Positions 1 to 10,460 of a stretch of DNA of 64,000 bases are shown here, one piece after another. The notes under the pieces were generated by a model that was not told where the DNA came from, did not search any database, and worked only from the letters and a program-made list of their open reading frames with translations. The first letter of the stretch is position 1; each line of letters begins with the position of its first letter. The DNA is taken from the NCBI RefSeq assembly GCF_024679095.1, contig NC_066531.1, forward strand, positions 7,133,897 to 7,197,896. Reading direction: 5' to 3'. Source of the stretch: Eriocheir sinensis (taxonomy: Eukaryota > Arthropoda > Malacostraca > Decapoda > Varunidae). The translations under genes were made by a program, and so were the position numbers.

Positions 1-218
1 AAGTTACTTCAGGACTGCAGGTCACAGTTCACAAAGGGGCTAAATTCTGCTAATTTGGCATGTGCATTTTTGGACAATTACCATTTGTTAGGAATATATA
101 CTGAAGAGTATTGTGTTGGATCCGGTGGGTCAGAATATTGGTTGGGTGGCACAAGAGTGTAGTATGTTTGCTGGACAGCAGATGCTCCCTGGACACAACT
201 ACTTTCTATTGGTGTCAA

Positions 219-662
219 TTATGCCTTCGGAGTTATTTGCTTCAATTCCAGCTTAGTTTGTATGAGAAGTCTCCCGTTTTCAATTTGCTTCAGATCATTG
301 GCCAGATCCATAGCAAACACTTCCAGTGGGTCTTTTGTTTCTTCCATTTTCTGCCTTGAAATTGCAGTGGTTTCTTTCAACAGATTGAGCTTCTCTTGCT
401 CAGTGCTGTCCAAACATGCTGTGCTGTACCTTTTTCGCTTTGACTGCGAAGCTGAACTTGTCGATGCCTCGCTTGGACTCCTGCTTCCGGCTGAGGATAT
501 GCCAGATGCCTGTAGTGCTTGCCTCACCACATCTTTCTCATTATTTTCCTCTATTAGTTCGTTTGTGTCGTCGAAGCTCTTGTCATCGTTGTCTCGTCCG
601 CTGCACTGTGTATCCCCCGGGTGACCTGATGTCATTTTACGTCCAATGAATTCATATTTCAT
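219..662 (-). CDS. Hypothetical 147-aa protein, possibly the C-terminal exon of a transposon-associated DNA-binding protein
   Basis: I do not recognise a named family. The reading frame has a Ser/Asp/Glu-rich, disordered first 80 residues, a basic SKRKR stretch that could be a nuclear localisation signal, and a C-terminal amphipathic region (DPLEVFAMDLANDLKQI) that resembles the short C-terminal interaction helices of MADF/BESS and Myb/SANT-like proteins. Such proteins are often the second gene of PIF/Harbinger elements, and a comparable partner sits at 8.5-11.3 kb here. No DNA-binding domain is visible in this frame, so it may be a last exon with upstream exons lost. I see no clear 3' splice site just before the ATG. 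Function is not assigned. Confidence 0.4.
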   Translation of the reverse strand: MKYEFIGRKMTSGHPGDTQCSGRDNDDKSFDDTNELIEENNEKDVVRQALQASGISSAGSRSPSEASTSSASQSKRKRYSTACLDSTEQEKLNLLKETTAISRQKMEETKDPLEVFAMDLANDLKQIENGRLLIQTKLELKQITPKA

Positions 663-1029
663 GAAGTATTGTGATACAGTGAATTTACTGTACCCAACGG
701 TTATGTTTCTCGCAGGACACTAGAACTACACCAGGACAACTCCACAAAAAAGATACACAAACCACTTACCACTAATTCATCAGGGGTGCCGGGCTTTCCC
801 CTACAAGCACCTCCCAGCGTTACAACAATAATCCTAACAGGCCTGATTGTAATACCTATTTGTAATCACTGTAGGAGGCACTTATCTTTCGAAGGGTTTC
901 AAAAGTAGTGGTCTCTTGAATTAAGTTCTGGAGGAGTCCTGTTGTCCTCGAGACTAAGTTTAAGTCAGCACTGCCGCGAGTTAATGTGGGGCGAAAGCGA
1001 GCGCTGAGGTTTTGTTAGCTTGAGAGCTA
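663..1029. other. Intergenic, no gene seen
   Basis: Moderately AT-rich unique-looking sequence between the small ORF and the first base of the IS630/Tc1-like element. I see no reading frame, RNA gene or repeat I can support. It ends at the TA dinucleotide (1028-1029) that forms one copy of the target duplication. Confidence 0.5.
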
Positions 1030-1381
1030 CTATGCATTTCAGACCCGATGTGACATCGTTTTTCGGGAATATCTTGAAGGCTATTCGTCGGACAGCAATG
1101 ACATTCAAACACAATGTTATCAACAGCCCGCCGTAATTTATGGTGTTATAGGAGAGAGTCAAATTTATATACTTTATGAGTTTACTCTTACGATTTTAAG
1201 CTGTAGTCAGTGAGGACACAAAATCCTGAGCAAAGGTTCGGATAAGTCGCCTTACCCCCCTCCCTCTCCTTCATCACTTCCCTCCTTCTCCCACTAACAA
1301 GCGTCCCCCCTCCCCCTCCCACACTCATCCTTCTATCACCCCTCCCAATCCCTCCCTCCTCTTTCCCCTCCGATGTCCCCC

Positions 1382-1443
<62 letters not shown>
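1030..1443 (+). repeat. Left terminal inverted repeat, element 1
   Basis: Matches 3378-3780 in reverse complement over about 400 bp. The outer half is nearly identical. The inner half is C/T-rich and ends in a (CT)n run at 1384-1443, mirrored by (GA)n at 3378-3427. Confidence 0.88.
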
Positions 1444-1444
<1 letters not shown>

Positions 1445-1535
1445 AGGTGGATACATCTGGGTATGAGAAAATGATTCACGTGTTTATCATGTTTCAAGTG
1501 TTTCAATTTACCCCACAGATCTCTCTCGCTCTCTA

Positions 1536-1573
<38 letters not shown>

Positions 1574-1695
1574 GACTTCCCTAACACCGTGGTTTGTCGC
1601 TGTGTACTGAAGACGCTACAATCTTGCTGGCCATGACGAGTATACTGAGATGCCCCAACAGGTGCAAAAAAGTGATTGCACTCAGGCTTTTTACT

Positions 1696-3155
1696 ATGTT
1701 CGACCAAGAGAGGAAAGCCGGCACACTGAAAATAAGTCTTAACAGGTAATTATTACACATAACTTTATATGTGTAGTCTTATTATTGTTTTTTTGGGGGA
1801 TATTTATATCATGACTGTCATAAAACCCAGTTGAGTAATCGTAAGTAATCGGTCTTTTCCCGTACTTTATTTTACACTTCTGTCTTCCCCATAGGCCGTA
1901 TGAGCGTGTGGCTAAAGTGCTGGGTGAGACCACACATGCAGTTCGAGTGATGGTGCAACGCTACAGGCACTCCACGCAACACTCACCACCTGAGACATCT
2001 GGCACTCATGCCATTCCACCATTGGACTCCACGACATCCTCCACTACACAACCTGTTTTTGACAGCTTCACGATTGGAGCTGTTCGGCGTTTTTTGCATG
2101 CAAAGTTTGCTGCAAAAGGAAACTTCACTATTGCCACCCTCACGGAAGAATTAAGGAAGGCTGATATTATACCCAGTGAGACCTCCGAGACGACGGTATG
2201 GCGTGTGTTGTACAGCATGGGGTTCAGGTATAGAGTATCACAGAGAAAAATGTATGTACGAAAAGAGTCCCTTGACATTGTATGCCGCCGCATTGAAGCT
2301 CTTCGGTCGCTGAAGCATTACCGACAGAAAGGAAGACAGGTGGTGTACGTGGATGAAACGTGGTTCACCACAAGGATGTCACACAACAGGGAGTGGGTGG
2401 ACACAACACAACCTGTAACCAGTGCGACCTATAGTCGTCAGGTGCCACCTGGTGAAGGGGAGCGGTTTGTGGTGGTAGCAGGTGGCACTGTCAAAGGTTT
2501 TGTGGACGATTCTTTCCTATGTTTCCCTGCAAAGACAAAAACTGGTGACTATCACGGGGAAATGAATGGCAGCCTTTTTATCAAGTGGCTCACATCTCAT
2601 CTTTTACCAGTACTGGATGAGCCATCAGTTATAGTGTTAGACAATGCTCCCTATCACAGCCAGCTGACGGAGGAGTCTCGCTGCCCCACCACCGCCACCA
2701 ACAAAGCTGGTCTTGTACAATGGTTGGAGGAAAGAAAAATTCCCTTCTCACCTCACGCTACTCGCCCCGAACTGCTGCGAATATGCCATGAAAACAGACC
2801 AAAGCCACAGTATTCAGTAGATAATCTCATCAGAGAATGGGGTCACGAAGTGGTCCGACTTCCACCAGCCCACCCTGAACTTAATGCTATTGAACAGGTG
2901 TGGGGGTGTATGAAGAAGTATGTCCGCTCGTCAATGCAACGCTTTACTCGTGCCAGCTTAAGGACCAAGATAGAAGAAGCAAGGCTGTGCGCAAACACGA
3001 AAATTTGGGAAGGTGCTGTTCGACGAGCCATGAGGTTTGAGGAGGATTATTGGTCCTCTGATAATATCCATGACTGTGTGGAACCCGTCATTGTTACTTT
3101 TGACGGTGATGATGAGGATGATATGCTCCTTGACACTGACACTGATGACGATTAA
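1696..3155 (+). CDS. DDE transposase, IS630/Tc1-mariner superfamily (DD83E spacing), two exons
   Basis: Cut-and-paste transposase acting on the terminal repeats of the surrounding element. The proposed model is exon 1 at 1696-1745 (ATG at 1696), a 149-bp intron with GT at 1746 and a pyrimidine tract plus AG at 1893-1894, and exon 2 at 1895-3155. This gives 436 aa. The exon junction restores ISLNRPYERVA, the start of an N-terminal helix-turn-helix, and the related copy at 19.2-20.8 kb has an intron at the same codon. Catalytic residues are in YVDETW (D170), VLDNAPYHS (D266) and LNAIEQVWG (E350), with 83 residues between the second D and E. Tc1 has 34 there. The C-terminus is acidic. No stop or frameshift interrupts exon 2. 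The nearest described lineage I know is the DD82E 'Sailor' group; that assignment is inference. Confidence 0.88.
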
Positions 3156-3372
3156 AATGACATCCATGTATTCCTGTGTGTATAATTACCCATTCATTTT
3201 ATGACTGATATAAATTATTTTACAATTTTAGTGACACTTTCGTTGTACAATGATTTTGCTCATTGTCCATTCTATCTCATCACAGCATATGACCAATCGA
3301 ATAACAGATGCAGGAAAACAACCAAACACATAGTAATGTGCAATGTATTTATATATTTTAATGTGTTGTGCA

Positions 3373-3377
<5 letters not shown>

Positions 3378-3433
<56 letters not shown>

Positions 3434-3780
3434 TGGGGGGACATCGGAGGGGACAGAGGAGTGAGGGAGTGGGGGTGGTGATAGAATGATGAGGGAGGGG
3501 AGGGGACGCTGGTTAGTGGGAGAAGGAGGGAAGTGATGAAGGAGAGGGAGGGGGGTAAGGCGACTTATCCGAACCTTTGCTCAGGATTTTGTGTCCTCAC
3601 TGACTACAGCTTAAAATCGTAAGAGTAAACTCATAAAGTATATAAATTTGACTCTCTCCTATAACACCATAAATTACGGCGGGCTGTTGATAACATTGTG
3701 TTAGAATGTCATTGCTGTCCGACGAATAGCCTTCAAGATATTCCCGAAAAACGATGTCACATCGGGTCTGAAATGCATAG
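3378..3780 (-). repeat. Right terminal inverted repeat, element 1
   Basis: Reverse complement of 1030-1443. It begins inside with (GA)n at 3378-3427, continues G-rich to about 3560, then has the conserved outer arm ending CTGAAATGCATAG at 3780, followed by TA. Confidence 0.88.
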
Positions 3781-3782
3781 TA

Positions 3783-4500
3783 GTGATGTTGTGGGCCGAA
3801 AGCCAACCACGTGGGTCAGAAGGGGTATTTTGAATTTCCCTCGCCAGATGGCGTGGCTTTCGATCGGTTAAATTATCCTTGCCGCAAGGGCAATTATTTA
3901 TTATTTCATGAAAGGAAATTGTAAATTGTAAATGTGTTTAGTCTTCAGGCAGTGAATATGGTGATACTGTCTCGGTTTGGGAGCCGATGAGCGAAGTATG
4001 TAAGTACCATCCAAGGCTTATTTGAGCTCAGACGATACTCTTAGTTGGCTTGAACTCTTGGCCCGAGACTAGTTAATTTGGCTAATCCCCTGGTTAACTG
4101 ACCTAATTCCTAACAGAAGAGAAGCTTTGTAAAATAGGGCCATGTTATCTGAGAGGACTTGTCAAAGACCGGGGCACCAGATTTTGTTTTTGGCAGGGAA
4201 TTCACGTGCTTTCTCATGGCATCTTTCAGGGTTTTCAGGCGCTCTTTGACCTCGTTGAATGAAAAAAAAAAGATTAAAGATTCACTTATATATTATGTTA
4301 CATATTTACTGTAAAATTATATGGTCAAAATTAAAAAAAAGAAAAAAAAAGTGAACATTTAGCAAAATTTTGAGTCGAAAATAAACTTTCCACAATAATG
4401 AGTTAAAAATAATACTTTCTTACGGTATTATTCTTACCAATGCGTAAATACCTAAGTCTTTTTCGATACTAAAATCTTTTTTTTTTTTTTTCACTTCCAG
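3783..4500. other. Non-coding, with intron-like 3' end
   Basis: AT-rich sequence with A and T homopolymers and no supported gene. From about 4380 it reads like the end of an intron: a long T tract followed by CAG at 4498-4500, directly before the Harbinger-like exon. Confidence 0.5.
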
Positions 4501-4699
4501 GGTTTTGGCGACGGGAGCATCATTCAGATCATTGGCGTTTTCTTTTCGTCTAGGAGTATCTACCGTAGCTGGCATTGTCAAGGAGACTTGCTTGGCTATT
4601 TGGGAATTACATACAACGTATCTGCCAATGCCGACCCTGCAATCCCTTCAAAATACAGCAAAGGAGTTCCTTGACAGTGCAGGTGCGCTTGTTCAGTAA
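4501..4699 (+). pseudogene. PIF/Harbinger transposase exon fragment
   Basis: The translation contains LATGASFRSLAFSFRLGVST followed by an IVKETC..IW pattern. This is the helix-turn-helix region that precedes the DDE_4 nuclease domain of HARBI1-like transposases; the intact Harbinger at 6.6 kb has the matching LRYLATGESYKSLQYGFRVA. A strong 3' splice site (T tract, then CAG at 4500) opens the exon. The catalytic domain is absent, and the sequence passes into the upstream part of a Ty3/gypsy gag at about 4700. This is therefore a truncated relic from a different Harbinger lineage than the 6.6-kb copy. Confidence 0.72.
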
Positions 4700-4863
4700 C
4701 GCCCTGGCATGACAAGCCAGCACCAGTGCAGTGACGTCCGCGGCTTAACCGCCTGAGCGAGTGAATGTGTTAGTGACGCCCCTCCCGGCAGTGCTCCCCG
4801 TCGGTAGTCAGTGCTTCCCCGACGTAGTTTACCACTTAGTGCTGTGCTCCGTACACCTCCGGG

Positions 4864-5749
4864 ATGCCTGACTCGACTCTCGGCCTCCAGCCGCCGCGGC
4901 CCCTGGCTACACTGCCAGCGCCTCTACACGCGGTCATGGCCTCCACAACCGACACCGACCCTGCCCTAACGTGCCCCTCCACGATGTCTGACGACGACGC
5001 TGCGCAGGGCGTGGCCAGCCTCCATGCCCCCACCGTCACCAGCGACAGTCTGACCCACCAGCTCACGGCTCTTATCACTAAGCTACGGACAGAGGTCAAC
5101 ACGCTCAGGGAGGACATCAGGAGCCAACGCAGCCACTCCTCGTCACCACACAGCCACTCCTCGTCACCACACCACCACTCCTCGTCACAACACCACTCCT
5201 CGTCACCCCGTCGCCACTCCACCTCCAGTAGTAGCCCCTCACATAGCTCCGGCGTCTGCTACTACCACAGGAGGTTCGGCAAGGATGCCAGGCAGTGCAC
5301 ATCTCCCTGCGGCTTCCAGGGTTCGTCACAACAGCCCGGGCGTGGACTAACAGCTCACAGCGTCCGCCAACACATCTCGAAGCTGTTCCACATCTTCGAC
5401 CCACTCTCCCGCACCAACTTCCTCATCGACACTGGAGCCGAGGTCAGCGTCCTCCCCGCCACACCAAGCCAGAGGTCTTTACCGACCATCGCTCGCCTCT
5501 ACGCTGCTAACGGCACGGGGATCCCTGTTTTCAAGAAACAGACGCTCCAGCTCAAACTCAACCTTCGCAGGTCGTTCGAGTGGACCTTCTACGTGGCAAC
5601 AGTTTCCCAACCTATCCTGGGCGCCGATTTCCTGTCTCACTACAATCTCCTAATCGACCTCAAGAGTCGCAAGCTCCTGGATCCACTGACATCCATCTCA
5701 ACCAGGACCAGAGCAGCAGCAGGCGAAAGCACCCACATCTCCACCATCA
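4864..5749 (+). pseudogene. Ty3/gypsy-type gag-protease, truncated
   Basis: The open frame starts at ATG 4864. It encodes a Pro/Ala-rich head, a short coiled segment (LITKLRTEVNTLREDI), and a Ser/His-rich low-complexity block of about 40 residues made of short repeats. A Cys/His motif (CYYHRRFGKDARQCTSPC) of the zinc-knuckle type seen in gypsy Gag follows. An aspartic protease then has FLIDTGAEVSVLP (active-site D189-T-G) and the flap/dimer motif ILGADFLSHYNLLID. Ribonucleoprotein Gag and the processing protease are the expected roles. The frame runs on to 5832, but from 5750 the DNA is the 95-bp direct repeat that also lies at 11771, so the last 28 residues are not retroviral. No reverse transcriptase follows, and I saw no LTRs. 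Confidence 0.78.
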
Positions 5750-5844
5750 GCGTAGCAAATCGGGATGGGGTCAACCCACGACGAATAGGTACGAATCGTT
5801 GCGATAAGCCACGAGTAGCTACGAGTCGATGAGAGTGGTTACGA
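5750..5844 (+). repeat. 95-bp direct repeat, copy 1
   Basis: Starts GCGTAGCAAATCGGGATGGG and matches 11771-11865 in the same orientation with one mismatch that I can see. The two copies bracket the 6-kb Harbinger element. The left copy breaks the gypsy protease frame. Confidence 0.85.
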
Positions 5845-6535
5845 CCCCGCTACGCATCCGCTACGCATTCAAAAGTCGTGACCGTTGCGCGGCTCAATTT
5901 TGAGCATGTTCAAAATTTCTAGCCGCTCCCACGCATACCCACGACTCTGCACGACAAGGCCACGCCTACCACGAGTTGATAAAGAGTGTTCGAGAGTATC
6001 TACGAGTACAGCTGCGAGTATTTACGAGTACGAAGTCGTGACAATTCGGCGCCCTACTCTTGAATGTGTGAAAGCCCCTTGAAGAGGCTTTCACACATTC
6101 AAGAGTAGGGCGCCGAGTAGCGACGAATTGGAACTCGGCGTCTACTCGTGCGAAAAGAGGCCCGATTATTTTTAACGGTCGCGCGTCTCATGATTTAGTA
6201 CGAGTTAGTACGAGTTTGCTGAGAGTAGGTGCGCATAGTTACGAGTTATTACGAATGCCTTCACGAATCTGTACGAGTCACTACGAATTATTTGAAAATT
6301 CAAAATTTTAACGGTCGCACTTGTCACGATTTAGTACGAGTTGATGCGAGTTTGCTAAGACTCAGTACGCATAGCTACGAACTTTTACGAGTGCTTACAA
6401 GAGTTAGTACGAGTCCCTACGAGTTAAACTGAAATTTCTTGTGTTTAGACGATTTATCACGAGTAGCACGAGTTGCTATGAGTCGTTACGAGTTGCTGCG
6501 AGTTTACAAGAGTTTGCTACGCATTTGTTCGACCC
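5800..6535 (+). repeat. Left subterminal array of ACGAGT-type motifs
   Basis: About 16 exact ACGAGT hexamers, plus many one-base variants (GCGAGT, ACGAAT, ACGCAT), lie in 730 bp, commonly as TACGAGT or CTACGAGT. The reverse complement ACTCGT is enriched instead at the other end of the element (11455-11770). Symmetric clustered short motifs next to both ends are typical transposase-binding subterminal repeats. The role is inferred. Confidence 0.75.
6047..6115. repeat. Perfect-looking 30-bp inverted repeat (hairpin)
   Basis: CGGCGCCCTACTCTTGAATG and ten more bases are followed, after a 9-base loop (CCTTGAAGA), by their exact reverse complement. The inner ends read GAAAGCC/GGCTTTC, like two transposon termini placed head to head. 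It lies inside the left subterminal array. Confidence 0.85.
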
Positions 6536-6560
6536 ACAGAGGTGAAAACTCCCTACCTGT

Positions 6561-6610
6561 GCTATATAAAGAGGGTGGGGAGAGTGAACATTCTCCAGAT
6601 AGTCACAAGC
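6561..6610 (+). promoter_or_regulatory. Core promoter of the Harbinger transposase
   Basis: TATATAAA at 6563-6570 lies about 80 bp before the ATG at 6649. A TCACA initiator-like site at about 6603 is at a suitable distance. The promoter sits just inside the ACGAGT array, so transposase binding there could autoregulate the gene; that is inference. Confidence 0.6.
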
Positions 6611-6648
6611 AATAGCCCCAGCGTCATTACCTTCAATCTTCACCAACA

Positions 6649-8253
6649 ATGGCAACCATAAACCGAAAATTGGAGATACTTCAACTAGAAGTGGAACTTG
6701 AAGGTGTTTCCTTTAATCTTGATGCTGCTATTGCAGCCTTATTATTGGAGAAGTTGCAGCAAAGAAAGCGGCGCCAAAGGAGAAGATGGAGTAGGCCATG
6801 GTTGTTGCGGCGTCCTCAATTCGGGCATTTCGAACAGTTACTTCAAGAACTGCAAGTGGAGGACGCTAGCTCCTTCAAAAATTTCATACGCATGGAACCC
6901 AACATGTTCAAGGAGCTCTTGGATAGGGTTGGGCCCCACATTGAGAAGCAGGACACTTTTTGGAGAAAATCCTTGTCCCCTGGATTGAGGCTCGCAATAA
7001 CTTTACGGTACCTGGCCACTGGAGAAAGCTACAAGAGCCTTCAGTATGGATTCCGAGTCGCCCATAATACTATCTCCCTCATTATCCCAGAGACCTGCGA
7101 AGCCATCTTTCTAGAATACAAACATGAGGTTTTGTCATGCCCCAAGACGCCAGATGAGTGGAAGAAAGTTGCCTCATTGTTTAGTAAAAGGTGGCATTTC
7201 CATCACACAGTGGGTGCTCTGGACGGAAAGCATATCGCTATCAGATGCCCCCCAAATGGAGGATCACGTTATTACAATTATAAAGGCTTCCACTCTATTG
7301 TGTTAATGGCAGTTGCAGATGCAGACTACAAGTTTTTATTCTGCGATGTTGGTGCCACTGGCTGCTCCTCTGATGGGGGGATATTTTCTGCTACGACGCT
7401 CAGAGAGGCATTGGAGAAGAACACCATTAGACTGCCTGCTCCTGAACCTCTACCTGGCGACGACAAACCTATCCCCTTTTTCCTGGTTGGTGATGATGCC
7501 TTTCCGCTGAGGGAGTGGATGATGAAACCCTTCCCCAGTCGCAACCTTGGAAGACCAGAGCGCATCTTCAACTATCGACTCTCCAGGGCACGGCGCATTA
7601 TTGAAAACGCGTTCGGGATCATGGCCAGCAGGTAATTCTTTCCATAAACATCTAGAGATTTCACTGTTATTTCCCATCAACCTCGCCAGTATGATTTCCA
7701 TTTCTCCAAAACACACTGAAATTTTCTATTGCCTACACGCTATTAATGCATCTAGTAAATACTGTATGGATACTATTTGAAGCTTTCCTTTGTTGATAAT
7801 TGTTTCTGTAACAAGTTTGAAAGTAATATCTATATTTATGAAGTACATCGTTTCATAGTTATATGTTTACAAATGCTACATACTTCCTGGAAGCCTATCA
7901 CAGATTTTATTTTTTTATTTATTTATTTATTAATTTATTTTAGATTCAGATGCCTGCTGACGACTATTCCCCTCCATCCCTGTCGAGTTGAGTCGGTTGT
8001 TCTGGCATGCTGCACTCTGCACAACCTCATGAGGGTCAGATACCGTTCACATCATGACACACTCATGGATGAGGAGGACCCACATTCTCACGCAGTAACT
8101 CCTGGAGCGTGGCGTGATGGCGACGTCCTTACCAGCCTTGAACCACTCACAAGGAACACTGCAAACACACCTGGCAAGGCACTTCGCAGTTACCTGAGGG
8201 GTTATGTTTGTTCACCTGCAGGAAGTGTCCCTTGGCAGGAGGATAAGATTTGA
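6649..8253 (+). CDS. PIF/Harbinger transposase (HARBI1-like, DDE_4), two exons, apparently intact
   Basis: Exon 1 is 6649-7631 and exon 2 is 7944-8253, giving 430 aa. The donor AG|GTAATT lies at 7631/7632 and a T-rich tract ends in TAG at 7943. Splicing joins MASR to FRCLL in frame and removes the stop that would follow exon 1. Residues 1-60 form a Leu-rich then Arg-rich head. A helix-turn-helix (LRYLATGESYKSLQYGFRVA) follows, then the nuclease domain with D192 (GALDGKH), D282 (VGDDAFP) and E319 (RIIENAFG), 36 residues apart. Exon 2 carries the family's C-terminal VVLACCTLHNLMR motif. HARBI1-type enzymes need a Myb/SANT-like partner for nuclear import and DNA binding; the convergent gene at 8.5-11.3 kb fits. 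No frame damage is seen. Confidence 0.92.
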
Positions 8254-8314
8254 ATGAAGTAAGTATATATTTTCTTGTTATTAAAAATTAAAGTGTGAGT
8301 AGAGAATTCAGAGG

Positions 8315-8317
<3 letters not shown>

Positions 8318-8408
<91 letters not shown>
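8318..8408. repeat. (TA)n microsatellite between the two Harbinger genes
   Basis: About 45 TA units in the convergent intergenic space. They separate the 3' ends of the transposase and its partner gene. Confidence 0.95.
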
Positions 8409-8410
<2 letters not shown>

Positions 8411-8543
8411 GGATATGAAAATATGCTTCTATTGTATTTTATAGACTTTAATGATTTATTGAGAAAACCTTAATTACACTGTCTTATTAATGTTTTGTTT
8501 TCCTAGAAAATAATACATGTTATGGGAGGTATAGATATACACA

Positions 8544-9887
8544 TCAATATTCTTGATTCTGACTGGTTGGTCTTGGTGTTGAAGTACGTATTGGTGGTGT
8601 GGGGTTCATGAAGTTTGCGTCATGTGGTGGTGTAGCGATTCCGCTGGTGTTCAGGTTTGCCCCGCTTGTGTTGAAGAACTGCATGCCAGAAAGGTTCAGG
8701 TATGCCCCCGGGGTAGGTGGATTGCCTGCTAATGTTGCTGCTATGGGAGTGGACGGACGCCCATACGCAGGCGACTGAGAAGCCCATAGTTGCTGCTGAT
8801 GTTGAGGAACAGGTGGGATGTTCGGTCTTGCCAGGCTTAGCACAGCGGGTGGTAGTGACACAGCAGTAGTAGTAGCGGTTGCGACCTTAGGTGGGTGAGA
8901 TGAAGGCTGTACCTCAGTAGTGGCAGCGGGTGGTCCGAGGTCAAGTGCGTCGTTCTCTTGTCTGTATTTGTGCAACAGCTGTGTGGCTGCAGACACAAAA
9001 CGGTTCCACACCTGAGGCTTAAAGTCGTGGAGCTCAGCCGCAAAATACGAGACCCACGCGTCAATTTTCTTGTGGAAGGGATCAGTAGACTGAGTCAGGT
9101 CACGGACCCGTTGCTTGAGGTCGGTCACTTCGTCAGCCCGGCTCAGCAGCTGCAACGAAGGAAATTACATTAGTATACAGACTTCTAAGTATTTGTAATT
9201 GCAGCTGAAAATAAATTAGTCTTACGTTAATTTACACGGTCTCCCTTCAAACCAGAAGGAAATGAGCAGGGAGGGTGGGAGTAATTGTAATCGTAATTTA
9301 TTTTGAAATTGTAGTTGTAACTGAAAAGGCAATTATTGTAAATATAAATATAGTTACAGTTTAATTTCCCCCCAATTTTTTTTTTTTTTTTTTTTAAGCG
9401 CAACTGCTCTAAGCCTCAATATTCAAGAGAAGCGTGGCATTTCTCTCTCTCTCTCTAAATTAAAACATTATTTTGCGTAAGGACAATGACTTTCCGTATA
9501 CTTTTATAGCATTATTTAAGACTTTTTTTTCTTATTTTGCTATTGACTGCAATGTGATCGTTCCACTTAATAGGAAAAGCATGTCTAAAATAACTTATAT
9601 TTACCTTTGCCAGCAGCTCGTGTGTCTCCTCCCCCACAACCTTGCGCCTTTTTCCCTTACTGGTGTGGGAAGATGCCATGGAGGTGGAGGCTTCACCTGA
9701 CGGACCTGCGCCGATGTCTGCATTGTGGGATGCAGGGTCGTCTGTATCTTCTGCCTCTCCACCTCCCTCACTCATCACCTCACCGTCCACGTTGTAGCTG
9801 ACATGACTCGGGGAGGGGGACCTCTGTGAGAACTGAATTGAGAAAAAAAAAGTCACACAGCAGTATTAGTTACTTGACATATATATG

Positions 9888-9943
<56 letters not shown>

Positions 9944-10412
9944 CTGGGTAAAATATACTGTTTGCTTTAAGTCCAGTTATTGCCAGTACTTACTACACAA
10001 TAAAATATATTCGTGATGTTAAGGAGTTTTATGTTTCCTGTTTGTAGTAATTAACATGCTTCCATGGTGCTTAAACAAATAATACGAACATAATTACCTT
10101 CGCTGTTTGTCTGCTGGGACATCTCACTATATGAGAATGCAAGAAGCTGAAAGTCCTCAGGATCCATTGGTCCCTTACGGACAGGGAAGAAGCAGCCCCC
10201 CTGCCACTCTTCTTTGATGCTTCTGATAGCCTTCCATATCTGGTCCTCATCCCGTTAAACCATACAGTTAACTGAGCACCTACAGGGGAAAAATAATTTA
10301 TCAGTTTAATCGAATAAATATAGCTACCATTGCACTTGCCACAGACTACTATATGAGGAAATATTTTGGGCCTACCTGGACTACTTATTATTATTATTAT
10401 TATTATTATTGC

Positions 10413-10460
<48 letters not shown>

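Larger units (their letters stand above)
1030..3780 (+). mobile_element. Complete IS630/Tc1-mariner-type transposon with about 400-bp inverted repeats
   Basis: The element starts with CTATGCATTTCAGACCCGA and ends with its reverse complement. TA lies on both sides (1028-1029 and 3781-3782), the target duplication expected of Tc1/mariner/IS630 elements. The inverted repeats run from 1030 to about 1440 and from 3780 back to about 3378. In the outer 185 bp I see a single mismatch. The inner part is a pyrimidine-rich (purine-rich on the right) tract ending in a (CT)n/(GA)n microsatellite. The 2,751-bp element carries one intron-containing transposase gene. The near-identity of the two arms suggests recent activity or gene conversion. 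Confidence 0.9.

Noticed and set aside
262..649. Two overlapping plus-strand open frames opposite the 147-aa minus-strand ORF
   Set aside because: They are antisense shadows: Ser/Cys/Leu-rich, no domain, and they depend on the codon bias of the minus-strand frame.
1336..1707. Minus-strand ORF rich in Arg-Glu
   Set aside because: It is a translation of the (CT)n/(GA)n microsatellite in the transposon TIR, not a gene.
3836..3900. Continuation of the 965-1029 flank across element 1 as a split gene
   Set aside because: Joining the flanks at one TA gives no open frame or recognisable domain.
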